64,000 bases of DNA from assembly GCA_946406115.1 (NCBI GenBank), contig OX291555.1, forward strand, positions 14,092,001 through 14,156,000. The letters are read 5' to 3'. Positions 1-12,469 of this stretch are shown in pieces. Numbering within the stretch: the stretch's first letter is position 1; the number at the start of each line of letters is the position of its first letter. This DNA comes from Apoda limacodes. Its lineage: Eukaryota > Arthropoda > Insecta > Lepidoptera > Limacodidae. Position numbers and translations under genes: made by a program. The notes beneath the pieces were generated by a model. The model made no database searches, had not been told where the DNA came from, and was given only the letters and a program-made list of their open reading frames with translations.

Positions 1-420
1 CAAAATTTCAACCCAATCGGTCAAGCCGTTTAATAGATGACATACCAATAGCAACGCCACCTACCGAGTCCAAATTTTTAAATCATCCTGAAAACCATCG
101 AAATACCCATATAAAATTTCAACCCAATCGGTTCAGCCGTTTAGAAGTTATGTGAAAAAGGAAGTAATTACGGAATTAAGTAATTAGGAATGTACGGAAG
201 GATAATTCTTACTACACGTTGTCCTATTACCCGTTTTCCCGTAGGAATGAAGCATTTTCCCGCGGTAAAAAGTAGTCTATATTCATCAGGGATATCGGCT
301 TCTAATGGTAAAAGAATTTTTCAAATCGGTCCAGTAGTTTCGGAGCCTATTCAATACAAACTAACAAACAAACAATCAAATCTTTCCTCTTTAATTTTAG
401 TAATCCTCTAATATTAGTAT
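1..420 (+). repeat. Dispersed repeat, 3' part
   Basis: It has the layout of a very common lepidopteran repeat tail: cccgttttcccgtaggaatg, then ttcaaatcggtccagtagtt, then a caaacaaacaa run and attagtatagat. The first 160 bases contain two copies of an aaaatttcaacccaatcggt segment about 110 bases apart. No coding capacity. Confidence 0.5.
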
Positions 421-1148
421 AGATTAAATGTATTAAATACCAAGTACTTTATATATTATAAAATTATAACTTTTTTTATACAGATTATATTAAGATTACA
501 TAAATATTCGATAACAATTGCCTCGTTATTTTGTCACATCACTGTAAAAAACAGTTGACCTATCCTTGTAACAGCGCCGTTTGACGTGATTTTTTATACG
601 TCCATGTTTAAAAGCTATTGTTTTTATATTTGTTAATTAAGTAATTGTAATAATTTTAGCCCAAAATTAATACATTTATTGTAAGTTGGCATAATTATTC
701 GAATTTTAATGTTATCACTCGTTAGTAAGGTAAATAAAAGATATTTAAAATTTTGCCGTAAATTGTACGCCAGTTCAAAGTTACATCGCCCAGTCGATCA
801 CGATCTCTCAGGAACACATTCTTTGAGCGGCCGGGCTGTTACATGGAATTAAGAAACTCACATTAAAAGCTAAAGGTAAATAAGGTACTTAATAATCACA
901 AGGGCTCGCCATTTAAGGTTTGACGACCAATTCAGAAGTAGAAAACGGTAATTCGCTGTTCGCACTGTAACGCCATCTATTGATGATTGGGCGTCTCTAC
1001 GAGTGCAGTCTTTAGCCTTTATATCTATTATCAGGTATTTACGCAATTAGGATACGTCAAATGTCCATATATACCTACTTTGTGATGAGTCTGTTATAAA
1101 AATACACTTTTAAGGACCTATTTATTATACAATATTATATGTTATTTA
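421..1148. other. AT-rich intron sequence of gene A
   Basis: No exon, repeat family or structured element recognised here on either strand. Confidence 0.4.
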
Positions 1149-1655
1149 TTGTGTTCTACCGCTTGTACAATGGGTTGTGTTCTGAGGAATTGTTCGAAAT
1201 GATGCCCACAGCTACTTTCTACCATTGCACCGCTCGCCATCGGCAGGAAATTCATTCTCATACTTTAGAACCGAAATGGTCGCGTACAGTGCGGTTTCAG
1301 AGAAACTTCCTCCCGCGAACGTTTGAGTTGCGGAATGAGCTGCCTGCCAAGGTTTTCTCTAAGGACGACAGTATGGGGTTCTTCAAGAAAGAAGTTATTG
1401 GATTTTTTAAAGGTCGGCAACGCGCGAGTGATACCCCTGGTGTTACAAGCGTCCATAGGCCACGGTGACCGCTTACCATCAGGCAGACCATGTGCTTGTT
1501 TGCCACCTTGTATCACTATAAGGTCATAGGAAACCTTTTACCACTTTAGAACGGGACCTGAAAACTGGCTTGAATAAAATAGGTTTTAAGCTCTGCTTGC
1601 TATTATTGAATGACTAGTTAAATGAAACCACAGTTTAATTAATGAACCCTGTGCT
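1149..1655 (+). mobile_element. LINE 3' end (jockey/CR1-like family 1)
   Basis: It encodes the C-terminal end of a reverse-transcriptase ORF (FYRLYNGLCSEELFEMMPTA, then FSKDDSMGFFKKEV) and the family's tail (taccatcaggcagacc). The region 1515-1655 beyond the usual tail is also shared with 28120-28290, so the two copies may share a longer parent. Confidence 0.7.
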
Positions 1656-2109
1656 TTTAGTGGTATAAAAAAAAAAACAAGCATTTTTTTGAGCAATGAT
1701 TAAAAATAAAATTGGTACTTAAATATTCTTTACATTAAACTTGAAATTTCTAAACACAGAATGATTTTTTTTCGAATGATTTCAATAGTTGAAAAATTCC
1801 ATCAAATTTGCTCTGTGACGGACGGACGGACGGAAATGAGAGTGATCTCAGAAAGGTTCGAGTTTTTGCTTTTGTGCTACAGAACCCTAAAAGTATAGAA
1901 AAACGTACCAACTTAAGTTTTAAGAAAACGTGAAAAAAATCTCTATCGTAATTTCTCATGTTCATCCTATCAATACACTCAAAGCGATTTCAAGGTCAAA
2001 AATTTGAGCCTCAAAAAAATATTCATACTACCGTCTACACTGACATCCATATATAAGTTCCTTTTATAAACTTATTGCCAGTTTTATTACGCTAACTTTT
2101 TTTCTGCAG

Positions 2110-2269
2110 AACTAAATGCGCGGCACGTAAATTGACTTCAATACAATGGGTGATGCGGCAGGAACACAACACGGGGCTGTTGAAGTTCTCCAATGCGAAG
2201 GACAACGATGGGTACATAGGAAAGTTCGACTCGAAAACTAAGATACCTAAGGAAAATTATCAGATTAAG
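2110..2269 (+). CDS. Gene A exon (equivalent to gene B exon 11)
   Basis: Acceptor ttctgcag, donor gttaga. It opens with one base completing a split codon, then TKCAARKLTSIQWVM. Length is 160 bp against 112 in B and 124 in C; the extra residues follow the conserved helix. Confidence 0.82.
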
Positions 2270-5200
2270 GTTAGAAGGATTCGACTAACTTAGTTATTTA
2301 GGTATGGATCAGTGTACGTAGGATATGCCCTGAATGCGAGCAGAATATGATCTGACAACAGAAAAGAAAATACAATGTAGGCCAGAAAGACACTGTAGCG
2401 GATTATATCGTACAGCTACAAGCAAAGCTGACGTCACGCGTCGTACATCGCGCTATCAAAGTTTCTTTGGCACCTCGCCTGGCAGAAGTTCTCCTCTTTG
2501 CCGCCGCACCGACACACCACTTAACTGTACATACACTGTACTGACAAAGGTCAGGGTGAGTTCTCCATCACAGGGCTTGTAGAGTGTTTGCACTAAAGTT
2601 CTGAACAACATGGCCTGTTACTCCTGTCAATTAACCCCAGCATACGTGACATAACCATACCTACAAGAGCAAAAAAAATCACGTTTCTAAAAATTGATAA
2701 AATAATGAGCGCAGTATTTTTATTATACGCAACACCACCACATTTTCTATAAAATAAAGTGTTCAGTTTGCAATTTTTTTTAAATTGAGATTATTTTTAG
2801 AGCCTTTCATCTCACTTCGTAGCCGAATTGTTAGCGGTTTGCGTTTCATTAGCAAAATCATATGTTGACTTTTAGCGTTACATCTAAGCGGTTTTGCCTG
2901 CTACGAAATTTTGCTACCAAAAACCCATGTTGGGCAGTGGGTATTTTGCTTTAATATGGAGCTGCCAAACGCGTAAAAAAAAACAACAAATTATTAGTTG
3001 CGCTTAAACGGAACAGCTATTATTTGCTAAATTGAGGTTTTGCTATCAAATTGCAATGCCGCTTAGAAGGGACACGCCTATAATGTACGTTGCACGTTTG
3101 CCACGTTTTGTGCTAGTGACATACCTAGGCTGCGGTCCCTAACCCCAAAACTCACAATTCCCCCTCTTAAGACATATGACGTAACTAGTAGTCATATCCG
3201 CTAGCTTACAGTGCCTTTGGTGAAGAGGTAGGGCGTCGTACGCGGACAAAAATTGGACATATTGTTGTCACTCCTAGATTTAATTATAAATCGTAATAAT
3301 GAAACGTTTTGCATTCTTTTACACAAAATAGCAAAAAAATGTTACGTAAAATATAATAAACTTGCTGGTGCCCGCGGTTTCACCCGCCCTAAATTCGGTT
3401 ATCGGTCTAAGATCGCAACGCCAACTCCTCAATTATATAAAAAAACCGACTCACACTTGACGTTTTCAAGTAGCCTATGTCCTTCCTCGGTACAGCGGTT
3501 TAAGTGTGAAGCAGTAACAGACAGAAAGACAGAGTTGCTTTCGCATTTATAATAAGTGTGGTGCATTGAAAGTTTTGCGTAACACATAAATAAAACCATT
3601 TACGTGTAAGAAAATGGTTAAAAAGCTATCACGGCCTCTTCCGGCCCCGTAAATGTCATACCTCATCAAATCTTTCATTTTTGGGAAAATAAAGAATCGT
3701 ATGGTGCCAGGTTTAGACTATGTGCGGAAGGGTGACCTTAACTACTACTCTAACTGTTTAGGAGCCAAAGTCTTGTTCGCGGTAAGCGTAAAAGCACCAT
3801 AGTGCAATAGGACGAGACTTCTTTCTCGTGTTTGCTGAAAAACTGGTCAAACAAATGGCGGTGTACCACTCAGCATTAACTGTCTTTTGTTCTTCAAGTG
3901 GGATCGGGTTACACTCCGGGAGTGCCGGCAGAATTGTAAACTTGAATATTAACCATTTTTTTGTTTCCAGCTATTTCTTCCCATCACTTCGTACACATAT
4001 TTATTTACTATAGATAATTATGTTTGTTTATTTACTTTTTTGACGTAGTATATTTGACATCTCAATCTGTCATAGAATTAAAATCCCATATCCAACCTCC
4101 CTTTACTACATAATCGCTATAAATACTAAAAATAAAAAAAAAAAACATACAAGCTGGATATAAAAATGTAACATGTGTAATCCGCACTTTCATCTTTTCA
4201 TCAACCAAATTTCCTCTTAATTTTTATTCGTCCTATAGAGTTTAAAATGGTGTACGAATCTCAAAAAAAAATGCACAACGCCGCTTAAGAAGTTTTCATT
4301 TCAAAATCAATCTTTTTATTTTGCCATTAATCCTATTATGGCGTGGCATTATGGTTTTCGTCTCGCGAATTTTATGGCGTGGCATTATGGTTTGCGTCTT
4401 ACGAATTTTCGGTCAGCCTGCGCAAGTTTATCATTTTTTACCTACCACAAAAAAAGTGCACAACGCCGCTACAGAAGTTTTCACTTCAAAAACCAGTCAT
4501 TTATGCCTACGTTTCTCGCCTGCCACAATTTTGTTGGTTTGCTGTCACCTTCGAACACCCATACAGAAGACTGATGAACAATATATCCATGTTTCATCTC
4601 CTGTCACAATGTCATACACAGGATTTAAACGTTCGTGATCGTACTTTAACAATAATTTTTTACATCAATCAACACGAGTCCGTTTTTGTTCTGGGGCGAG
4701 TTCAGGAGAAAACCAGCGGCAACAGTTTCCTAACTTTTAAATTTTGATTTAATTTTTTTTTAATTTGTTTCAAATCAATCCTCCAATGTCCTTGAATCTC
4801 CTTATACTCATGGCCGAAACGCCGGTTTCCTTCAATTAGTTGCCTGACAGGAGCCACATTTTCCTCAGTGATCGCAGTTGACGGTCGACCTTCACGAATT
4901 CCATCATGGAGAGAAACACGGCCGTCGAATTCTGCCGACAAACAACAACTTGTGATAAAAAACCAATTGACACGCGATTTCCCGTAAAATTTTTTTTATC
5001 AATGATTGTGTTTATTATGCCTAAAAAAAACATAACATTCAAAATTTAAACATTTATGAGCGGCCTGGAGCGCAGAATTGTCATTGTGCCCAATTAGTAT
5101 GCACAAGGAATCGAAAATAAATAAAACTTGAGAAAACAGTTTTTGGGTTAATTTTTACGTCCTTACGCTGGTCGGATTTAGAAACATCACTTTCGATTGT

Positions 5201-7557
5201 GCCGCCCACACTCTATCATGTGGGCGCAATACGGAACGCACGGCTGGTATCTTATTTAACCATAAGTCTGACGTTTGTCAATGGGCTGCTCAGTACTCGT
5301 GAACGGGTCCCGCCTGTGGAGGCTGGTCTGCTCTTGCAAACTTCTTTATATTCTTAGTATTTAGTCTTACTTTTTTGTTTTGTTTATTAATGCTGTAAGA
5401 CATTGATTATTTCTTAGTGATGAATACATAAACTGTCTTGTTTATATTAGATACTTTTTTATGTTTTGCTTGTGCTTTATATTTCATGTGTTTTTATGTT
5501 TGTAATGGAAAGTGTCCTTTTATGATAGGGAGGGCATTTTCCAATATTTTAATTGGACGCTGAAAAAGAAAGGGAGAAAAGAAATGCCCTTGCTGAGTTT
5601 CTTGCCGGTTCTTCTCAGTACAAGGTCTCCCGCCCTGTAGACTTACGAACCGATGGCGTAGTGACATTCATAAGTGCTCAATTATTGTAGCCTAATCTTA
5701 ATAAAATTATATTGAATTGAATTGAATTGAAAAAGTACCTTAGAGTAGCAACTGGACAATCCCACTTGTATCCAGTTGCAGGTTCTGAACACACCCCTCT
5801 GCATTTACATTCTGTAGCACAAACTGATGGTATCATTACGCATAAAGTTATTTTTAAAAATGTTTAAGGGGATATTCAAGGTAAAAGTCGAATTTCCGCT
5901 AAGTAACACTATTAATTATCTTCAAGGATATATTGAACGGTCTACAGCAGAGGCGGCTCGTCCTAAGGAGTTATATTTTTTAAATATAGCAATATTTAAT
6001 TGTTAAAAAAACATTTCAACAGATTAAAATAAAGGCAAAGGGTCACAAAATTGTAGTACGAAAAACATACACGCAGGACTCGCGTTTGTAAATCTAAATA
6101 GGCGAATGAATTTTGAAAATTGTCACGAGCCGCTCCTGGTCTATAGTAAGGTTGACTAAAATAAAGTGAAATAAATGGTCTAGAAACCAGAGTTTTAAAA
6201 AGTTTTTTTTCTTTAGATTACCGTGGGTCCCGGTGAGGGTGTGTACGAGGCGTCCGTGACCCACTTTACGGACAAAGATATGTTTGTTGTCGACACTAGG
6301 GACATATCCCGGGTTAATGCGTGAGTATATTTTTATATTTAGTTATAGCAGAACAGTATTTTCTAAGTCTTTTCAGTATATTCTTCTTTGTCATATGATC
6401 ACAATCTTTAAGCCAAGTCAGGGGGCTTATGTGTGGCTTGAAAACTCTGACAGTCGAATGACAGCTTATTAACGTGCGCCTGCCCTACGCTAGCGTGATG
6501 GATTATGGCCTAAGCCTTCTTTTTCTAGGAGAGGCATGCCCCCTGTGGGGAGTATAACGGCTGAGACGAGTAGTAGTTTAGTATACCGTCTCTAAAGTAA
6601 TGGGCAACCTCGATTCACCAGCCACATCATCCCATCGTGACAGATGGTGAGCCCACCGCCCGCTTCTGGTCCAGTATTACTCGATCTAACTTTGTGTATG
6701 TCCCATGTCGTTTATCACCGGCTTTAAAAATAATAGGTGGTGAAGAAGGAAAAATAAGATACCGCCTTTGCGAGTTCTTAAGGAGCTATGAAAATTTTTT
6801 TTTGTTTCTTCACTTTGCAAGGGAGAAACAAATTTGCATGAATTTTGGTACCTAAAATAAAGGAGGGACGATAATGATATATATAGTCGCTTGAAAAGTT
6901 TTGTTGATGAAATGAAAGTACTTTTCTCAGTTGTTATTTTGTGCGCTGATCACGATTTTTTTGGGTCAATTTGCTCTCCGAGGTGAGGAAAAAAAGTGAT
7001 ATGGCCATTTTTAAAATCGCAAAATTTGAATTGAACATGGAAATTTCGGTTTTCTTGAGTTTAGCTTTCAACATCCCCAGATCAAAAAATACAAACGCAC
7101 TAATTGCCGCTAACGAAAGGTCATTTAAAGGTCATGGGATACAGGTATGGCGCATTATGCCCATTTTTTGAATATTTTTTTTGTTTAGGAAGTAAACTCC
7201 AAAAATAATATGTATGCCGGGAAAGACTTTATTTTACTTCGATTTTGGCACTCTAAAATCACATTTATAGGGTTCCATACTCAAACGATGCCAACGTCTG
7301 AACCTCCAACCTTCAAAGGGCCCTATCTTTTTAATAGTTTTAAAGCTCTAATCTCCGCAGAACATGTATTATTACGACGGATTACTCGACGTAAAATAAA
7401 ATCAAAATTTAACATTTAGGAGAAATGCCTTATGTGTCGTAAAAAAGTTTTTTCTTTTTTCTAAACTGTGTTATCATATTTCAGTTACGGAGACGAGCCG
7501 AGCTGTATAAGCGCCACACATCCACACCTCAACATGTATTGTTACTGCAACGACTGA
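2110..7557 (+). CDS. Gene A: DUF229 sulfatase-like protein, last three coding exons (5' partial)
   Basis: Spliced CDS 2110-2269, 6217-6320 and 7485-7557, ending in TGA at 7555-7557. I see AG acceptors, GT donors and compatible phases at each junction. The pieces encode the C-terminal tail of a DUF229-type protein: an EWVM-like helix segment (SIQWVMRQEHN), then GPGEGVYEAS and DTRDISRVNA, then a Cys-rich end (PSCISATHPHLNMYCYCND). The same three exons recur in genes B and C with the same phases. The family has an alkaline-phosphatase/sulfatase fold; its substrate is not established. The catalytic part must lie left of position 1, because no upstream exon is visible in 1-2109. The first exon is 48 bp longer than in B and 36 bp longer than in C, in multiples of three. 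No AATAAA is evident just downstream. Gene identity is firm; function is family-level inference. Confidence 0.85.
2800..3090 (+). repeat. Dispersed repeat, inverted relative to 8830-8960
   Basis: It shares gttagcggtttgcgtttc and ttttgctaccaaaa motifs with the reverse complement of 8830-8960. Non-coding and unclassified. Confidence 0.35.
3360..3600 (+). repeat. Dispersed repeat (common lepidopteran tail type)
   Basis: It starts with gcccgcggtttcacccgccc and continues with aattcggttatcggtctaag. Related pieces sit at 16140, 40830, 44240, 44575 and, reversed, near 23690 and 47600. Confidence 0.45.
3898..4310 (+). repeat. Non-autonomous element X, copy 1
   Basis: About 0.4 kb, from gggttacactccgggagtgc to gcacaacgccgcttaagaag. 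An inverted copy is at 54768-55140. No ORF; probably a short DNA element, class unknown. Confidence 0.5.
4337..4408 (+). repeat. 36-bp direct duplication
   Basis: Two nearly identical adjacent copies beginning atggcgtggcattatggttt. Confidence 0.7.
4495..4950 (-). pseudogene. Mariner-family transposase remnant
   Basis: The minus strand encodes GRVSLHDGIREGRPSTAITE and ENVAPVRQLIEGNRRF, which match the helix-turn-helix part of mariner transposases. Then, in another frame, YDIVTGDETWIY carries the first catalytic Asp of the mariner DDD triad, followed by VWVFEGDSKPTK. The right third of the protein and both terminal repeats are missing, and the frame is broken several times, so it is dead. It abuts a second copy of the end of element X (4440-4492). 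It sits in an intron of gene A in reverse orientation. Identification is by motif recognition only. Confidence 0.78.
5270..5731 (+). mobile_element. LINE/SINE 3' end with (TTGAA)n tail
   Basis: It contains the lepidopteran tail motif gagtttcttgccggttcttc near 5598 and ends in aataaaattata plus a ttgaattgaattgaattgaa microsatellite, typical of non-LTR insertions. The upstream limit is a guess. Confidence 0.55.
6217..6320 (+). CDS. Gene A exon (equivalent to gene B exon 12)
   Basis: 104 bp, the same length as in B and C. Acceptor tctttag, donor gtgagt. It encodes ITVGPGEGVYEASVTHF and VVDTRDISRVNA. Confidence 0.88.
6485..6575 (+). repeat. Fragment of a common lepidopteran LINE 3' tail
   Basis: gatggattatggcctaagcc and the following aggagaggcatgcccc resemble the abundant RTE-type 3' end (…ctaagccttctcattct…). 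Fragment only. Confidence 0.4.
7485..7557 (+). CDS. Gene A terminal exon
   Basis: Acceptor atttcag; 73 bp, as in gene B. It encodes YGDEPSCISATHPHLNMYCY and then CND and TGA. The Cys-x-Cys end is the family's conserved C-terminus. Confidence 0.88.
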
Positions 7558-7684
7558 CCTACCTACGGAACCACTCATGCTGTAGACCAAATACTTAGTT
7601 TAGCGACATCTAGCGGGTCAATTTAGCATTTAATAGGATCACTGATAAATTATTGTGATATGTAAAAAAATTGAGATTTAGTAG

Positions 7685-7790
7685 ATTATACTAAACGCAA
7701 AGGTGCATTGTTTATAAATCAATAGCTGGTTTCGATTTCACATCTGCTCACATGACCGCGCTTACAGCGAGATTTTGCGTTTAGTATGAT
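7685..7790. repeat. Short MITE-like inverted repeat
   Basis: Termini tatactaaacgcaaa and tttgcgtttagtat are near-perfect inverted copies, 106 bp end to end. Confidence 0.5.
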
Positions 7791-8829
7791 TGGTAAAGTC
7801 GTATTTATAGACTAAGAAGTATTTCTATTGTAAAACATTTATTTCAACCGGAAACAGTTTTATATTGAAATAGTAGAAGGAACTGAAATCATTATATATG
7901 AGAATAACCAGGTATTACCAACGTGACCTAAGCAAGTTTTTTTTTACATTGGATGGTGCGACTACTTTTGGGACCGATCGGGGTCCTTTACCCTACGTAA
8001 GAGACGATATCACGGGACATACTTGGGGTTAGACGTAGGCAGTGTTGCCCTATGTATGTTGTATTAATTTTTAAGAAACCACATACTTGCACTAGTGAGC
8101 TGGAAGTGGAGTATGTCTAAGGGCACGATCGATTTCAAATTTTTAGCACGGACGCGAAGCACAAAGAATTTCGTACATTGACCTTTTACTTTTTAGCCTA
8201 TGTTCAGTGGTTAAATAGTAGTAATTTCGGTCATCGCATCTGAGCGAGCGCGACGGCAAATAATTATGCGCGTGCAACAGAGACGAATAGTGACCAGTCA
8301 TTCAACGAAATCCTTCCTACTTCGCGTCCGTGTTTATAGACGATACCGTTCGATATAAAAGTGTAAGTTAAACTAAAGTTATTTTGAAATGTGAATTTTA
8401 TTTATTTAATTTAAAATAGTTATCATTGAAAAAAAACCGAGATCAGTTATTAAACTTTAAATTGGTTAATTTTCTATAATTAAGGGGTCCGATTTGCGGG
8501 TCAATTTCTCAAACCGATGAAAGACTATAGGCACGTTCCTTCTGAGCGTCGTTGCAATTTAATAGTTAAAACCTCAGTTTAGCACCACACCCTTTCCGTC
8601 TTTATCTATCTAATAATTTCAGCGGCGCTATTATAGTTTAAACGAAACGCGTTTCGCGTCACTTTTTGCCAGTTCCGTGTGTATATGTTTGAGTATTTTA
8701 TTTCTATTTATTTGTAAGAAAAAAACAACTTTATAACTATTTTTCTCGAAGGATTTACTTTCACATTTGACAGCTTGTAAAAAGTAGCGCAAAATACCCA
8801 ACTCCTGACGTGAGTTTTTGGTAGCAACA

Positions 8830-8960
8830 TTTCGTATCAATATCGCTAAGTCAAAATTAGATTTTGCTATGATTTTGCTACCAAAAGTTTGAAACGCAAA
8901 CCGTTAACAATTTCTGCTATAAAGTAGTAAGATGGAACGCCCTATATTTGGCATTTGAAT
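8830..8960 (-). repeat. Dispersed repeat, inverted partner of 2800-3090
   Basis: It carries gattttgctaccaaaa and gaaacgcaaaccgttaac, the reverse complement of motifs at 2820-2930. Confidence 0.35.
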
Positions 8961-8999
8961 GACGTCAGTTGACTTGACGTATTGAAATCAGTGTGCGTA

Positions 9000-9115
9000 G
9001 TGTGAGATTTTAACGCTACTACCGCGTTCGCGTCAACAAAATGAATGTATGGAAACGAAGGAGCGCCTCTAGCGGACGCGTTTTGAGACATTTTTTTCTC
9101 ATAGGACTTTTAATG
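9000..9115. repeat. Dispersed repeat related to 11565-11690
   Basis: Both contain a gtgtgag…ctactaccgcg segment followed by an acgcgt-type segment and tagaggc/gcctcta. Confidence 0.35.
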
Positions 9116-9874
9116 AATACGTGAACACGATAGTACAGTTACAAACTCGCAAAAACTCACACTCGGCATACTGGTGTAGACAGTAAAAAAACTTTGTCCC
9201 TTAACTATCGTTTGTAAATGTAGTTAGATAACCACAATCAGGCTATCTGCGACTCACACTTGGCTGTTTTTATTTTATTTCTTGTCAACAATATTTTTAT
9301 ATTTAAATTAACATATTTGTGACTTTACCTATTTATAACCTTTAGGTAATTTAAGCATAAAGTAAAATTGAAATCATTTACTTAAATAGATCTGTAATTT
9401 TTTATTAGGCTTTTCTTTGAATCATATTCATTATTAAAATAAGTATTTTTTGATTTTTTATCTAGCTTAGTTAAAAGATATTAAATTTAGGAATTATATT
9501 TTTTTGCTAATTTTATAAAATGTTAGGCTTGGAATATATACCAAAAAAAAATATGTACATGTAATTTTATTATTCAATTAAATTATTTAGTTTAAAGCTA
9601 AGTTGCATCCAATTTTTGCTAGTTTATATATTAGTTAATTCTATTTTTAATCCTATAATAGCAAAAAAAAGTTATTCCGCGTGAAGTTGTAAAGACCACC
9701 TGCGGCCAACATCAGTAGTCAGTAGTTAGAAAAAAAAAAGCATACAGTCCATCTAATATTGTGCGGTGACCGTAGCTTTTAATTACTTTAAATGTAACTA
9801 ACGTAATAATACTCTAATCTTTAGGAATAGTGTAATGGTAACCTCGATTCATTAATAATAATAATAGATATAAA

Positions 9875-9960
9875 ATAATATTTTTAGACATCACACACAG
9901 TGCCATCTGGTCCCAAACTTGGCAAGGCTTGGACTACGGATACTAAATAATCGATAAAAT
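9875..9960 (+). repeat. Dispersed repeat with 'gcgccatctgg' core, copy 1
   Basis: It matches 28985-29065 and 48400-48480: cacacacagygccatctg, then aagctaagyaaagcttg-type sequence. SINE-sized and unclassified. Confidence 0.45.
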
Positions 9961-10538
9961 ATTAATATATATTTATTTATGAACATATACTTTATATATA
10001 AATATAATGAATCCTTGTTTCCGTTGGTCATGCCAGAACTTCAGAAAGACTGCACCAAATTGGGTACTTCTTTTTTCGCTGTATTCGTTATTGAAATTTT
10101 GGTAAATTTTTGTTTGGAAAGGTTTAGAATTAGTGCAACCCATTCACTATAGGTGGCGAGCCAGGTGTTTTTAAAAAGAGAACGGTTGCGGGGTTTTACA
10201 TAAAAGACACCTAGACTCTAGCAAGATAAAAAAAAAAAACATTTATGCATAATATAATAAGTGTATGTTTTGTGCGGAGATTAAACCAGAGGTTCTCGAT
10301 TCAGCAGACGGTTAGTACTACTAAGCCACTATCTTGCTTAAACACAAATCTGTGCCAGAGTATGAATTATATTCGCTATGACTTAAATTATGTTTTCTAA
10401 TAGTATATAAATTTACATGTAATCCAAGCCTTATATTATTTAGTTCCTATTTTATGATTTAATCTAATGTAAGTATAAAAAAAATTGAATCTCAGTTTTA
10501 AATTTTAGAAATAATTAAACATATTTAATGTTACCTTA

Positions 10539-10777
10539 AGAGCGCTTAGACAAAATCCGTTCAGATTTTTAAATTGTGTTGAAAATTAAACAAATAAAAC
10601 TCGATGCGCTTTCAGGAAGAGAGCTGCAGCGTAACGCGTGACGTCTGGTCCGTTCACGCGTTAGACTTCTTGCGCTACACATGCGCCTATAAGGGCAGTT
10701 CAGCTTACGCTGGCCGTTTGAGCGGCTTAAACGCAGAGAAAACCATTATGTCGTGCTCAAAAATGTCTAAGCGCTCT
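10539..10777. repeat. MITE with 15-bp terminal inverted repeats
   Basis: Ends agagcgcttagac and gtctaagcgctct are exact inverted repeats, with a 0.24-kb non-coding GC-richer body. The target-site duplication is unclear. Confidence 0.6.
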
Positions 10778-11222
10778 GAATACGTGATATATGTATTATG
10801 ATTATACTATTTAGACATAAAGTAAATTTATCAACTGATTTTTTTTTTGTAATGGGGTGTCAGCATGACAAACTGATTGTCACAAGAGATGGGAGTCACC
10901 CCAACGATATCGGACCACATTAAAGCTACATACCTATACCAGTGCTTTCAGGCGGAGAAAGTAAAATCACAGTTTTACTACTAGAAAAATACAATTTATA
11001 TTTTTTTTAGAATAACAGTTTATTTTAGAAACGCATTTAGTTTCTTGTACGTCTCACGTATTTAAAATTACAGTAAGTTCATACACTGTGTTTGATTTCC
11101 TTCTATCAAACAGTAAACATTGAATCTACTGTAATGATAGTAAATCTGTAAGCACGTTTAGGCCATTCTAGCGTAAATTACGCGTACAAGAGAGAGGGAG
11201 AGAAGGGAAGGATATACTATAT

Positions 11223-11406
11223 GGGTCAGCTCATACCGAGACGCGACGCAGCATTTTTGAGATAGCAATACATTATGGACCTTGTTTACTAGACAAAAAG
11301 ATACAAATTATAGTGAGAGCACGAAAGCGGCGCAGCTCGAGGTTTCGTGTGTGTGTGAGCTTCACATATGCTTCACGTCGCGTCGTGTCTCGGTCTGAGC
11401 TGACCC
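11223..11406. repeat. MITE with long inverted ends
   Basis: Left gggtcagctcataccgagac; right gtctcggtctgagctgaccc. The ends are imperfect inverted copies with CpG-rich gacgcgacg/cgtcgcgtc just inside. Confidence 0.65.
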
Positions 11407-11564
11407 TTTTAATATATGTATTTACCTTTATTTATATTATATGTACATTTGTATGGAAAAAGTAAGAAGTTACTTTATGCCGTGTGTCCTCTCACAGACA
11501 CATTATTCTATGTAAATAAACAACAATTATCACAGTACTTAAAAATTGTAATGGCTAAATAGTA

Positions 11565-11690
11565 ATCAGTGTGCATAGTGTGAGTTTGAATTTGTAACTC
11601 TACTACCGCGTATTTATTAAAAAAAACCCGTCTCAATACGCGTCCGTTAGAGGCACTCCTCCATTTTGTATGTACGTATATCTTTATGGT
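11565..11690. repeat. Dispersed repeat related to 9000-9115
   Basis: Shared cagtgtgcatagtgtgag and ctactaccgcg motifs. No coding potential. Confidence 0.35.
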
Positions 11691-12469
11691 TTTTATCCCT
11701 AAAAGGGGGTAACCAATGGCTGGATACATTTGGTTTTTTATTTCGTTGACACGTATGCGATAGTCTAAGTTAAACTCACATTAGGCACACATAGGTTAGT
11801 ATTGTAAAACTCACTTAAGTTAGAGTAATTTAGGTGTTAAGTGTTTTGCTTAAATTCAACTTTTATGTTATTATACTTAGCTAAAGCGGTAAATGTCTTT
11901 ATAGTCATAAATTGTATTAAAAACATCACAAAATACCTATTTTAACATTGTACTAGTAGGTTAAGTACCTATTTCATCGATTAATTATTACGAAGATGCA
12001 CAAAAAGCGGCAAATAAAGTCCGAGGTTAGAAGACGCCCGGAGCAATAAGTAAGCGTTCATATCAATTTAGTGGCTAGTAGGTTTACCAGACATGAGTAA
12101 AGGGCATCTCTTTCCAAGATGCCTGAAATGCCTAATTTTTCAAAATAATGCCTTTCTAAAATATTAAAATCTGCACAAGGTAAATCATATTAATTATTAA
12201 GACTTGTTATATTTTTCCCTCGATATTATTTGTTTTAATAATAATAAGAAATAAATAAATATTTTTACGGGGGCTTTGATAAGTACAGACTCCCGTCTGT
12301 ACGAACACCCGCAAACTGTTCACTTTGGCTCAGACTATTTAGTGCAAGAGGTTATTATATAATATATCAGATAATAATCACAAATCGAATACCATCAAAA
12401 CCATTTAAGGATATTTACGGTATACACACGAAATTGAACAGCTGCAATTCCTCTCGCACCCGTATGAGT

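Noticed and set aside
2334..2582. 82-codon open frame after gene A's exon
   Set aside because: It lies in an intron, with no acceptor in phase and no recognised family.
4321..4747. Several overlapping plus-strand frames up to 134 codons
   Set aside because: They are antisense shadows of the mariner remnant and element X.
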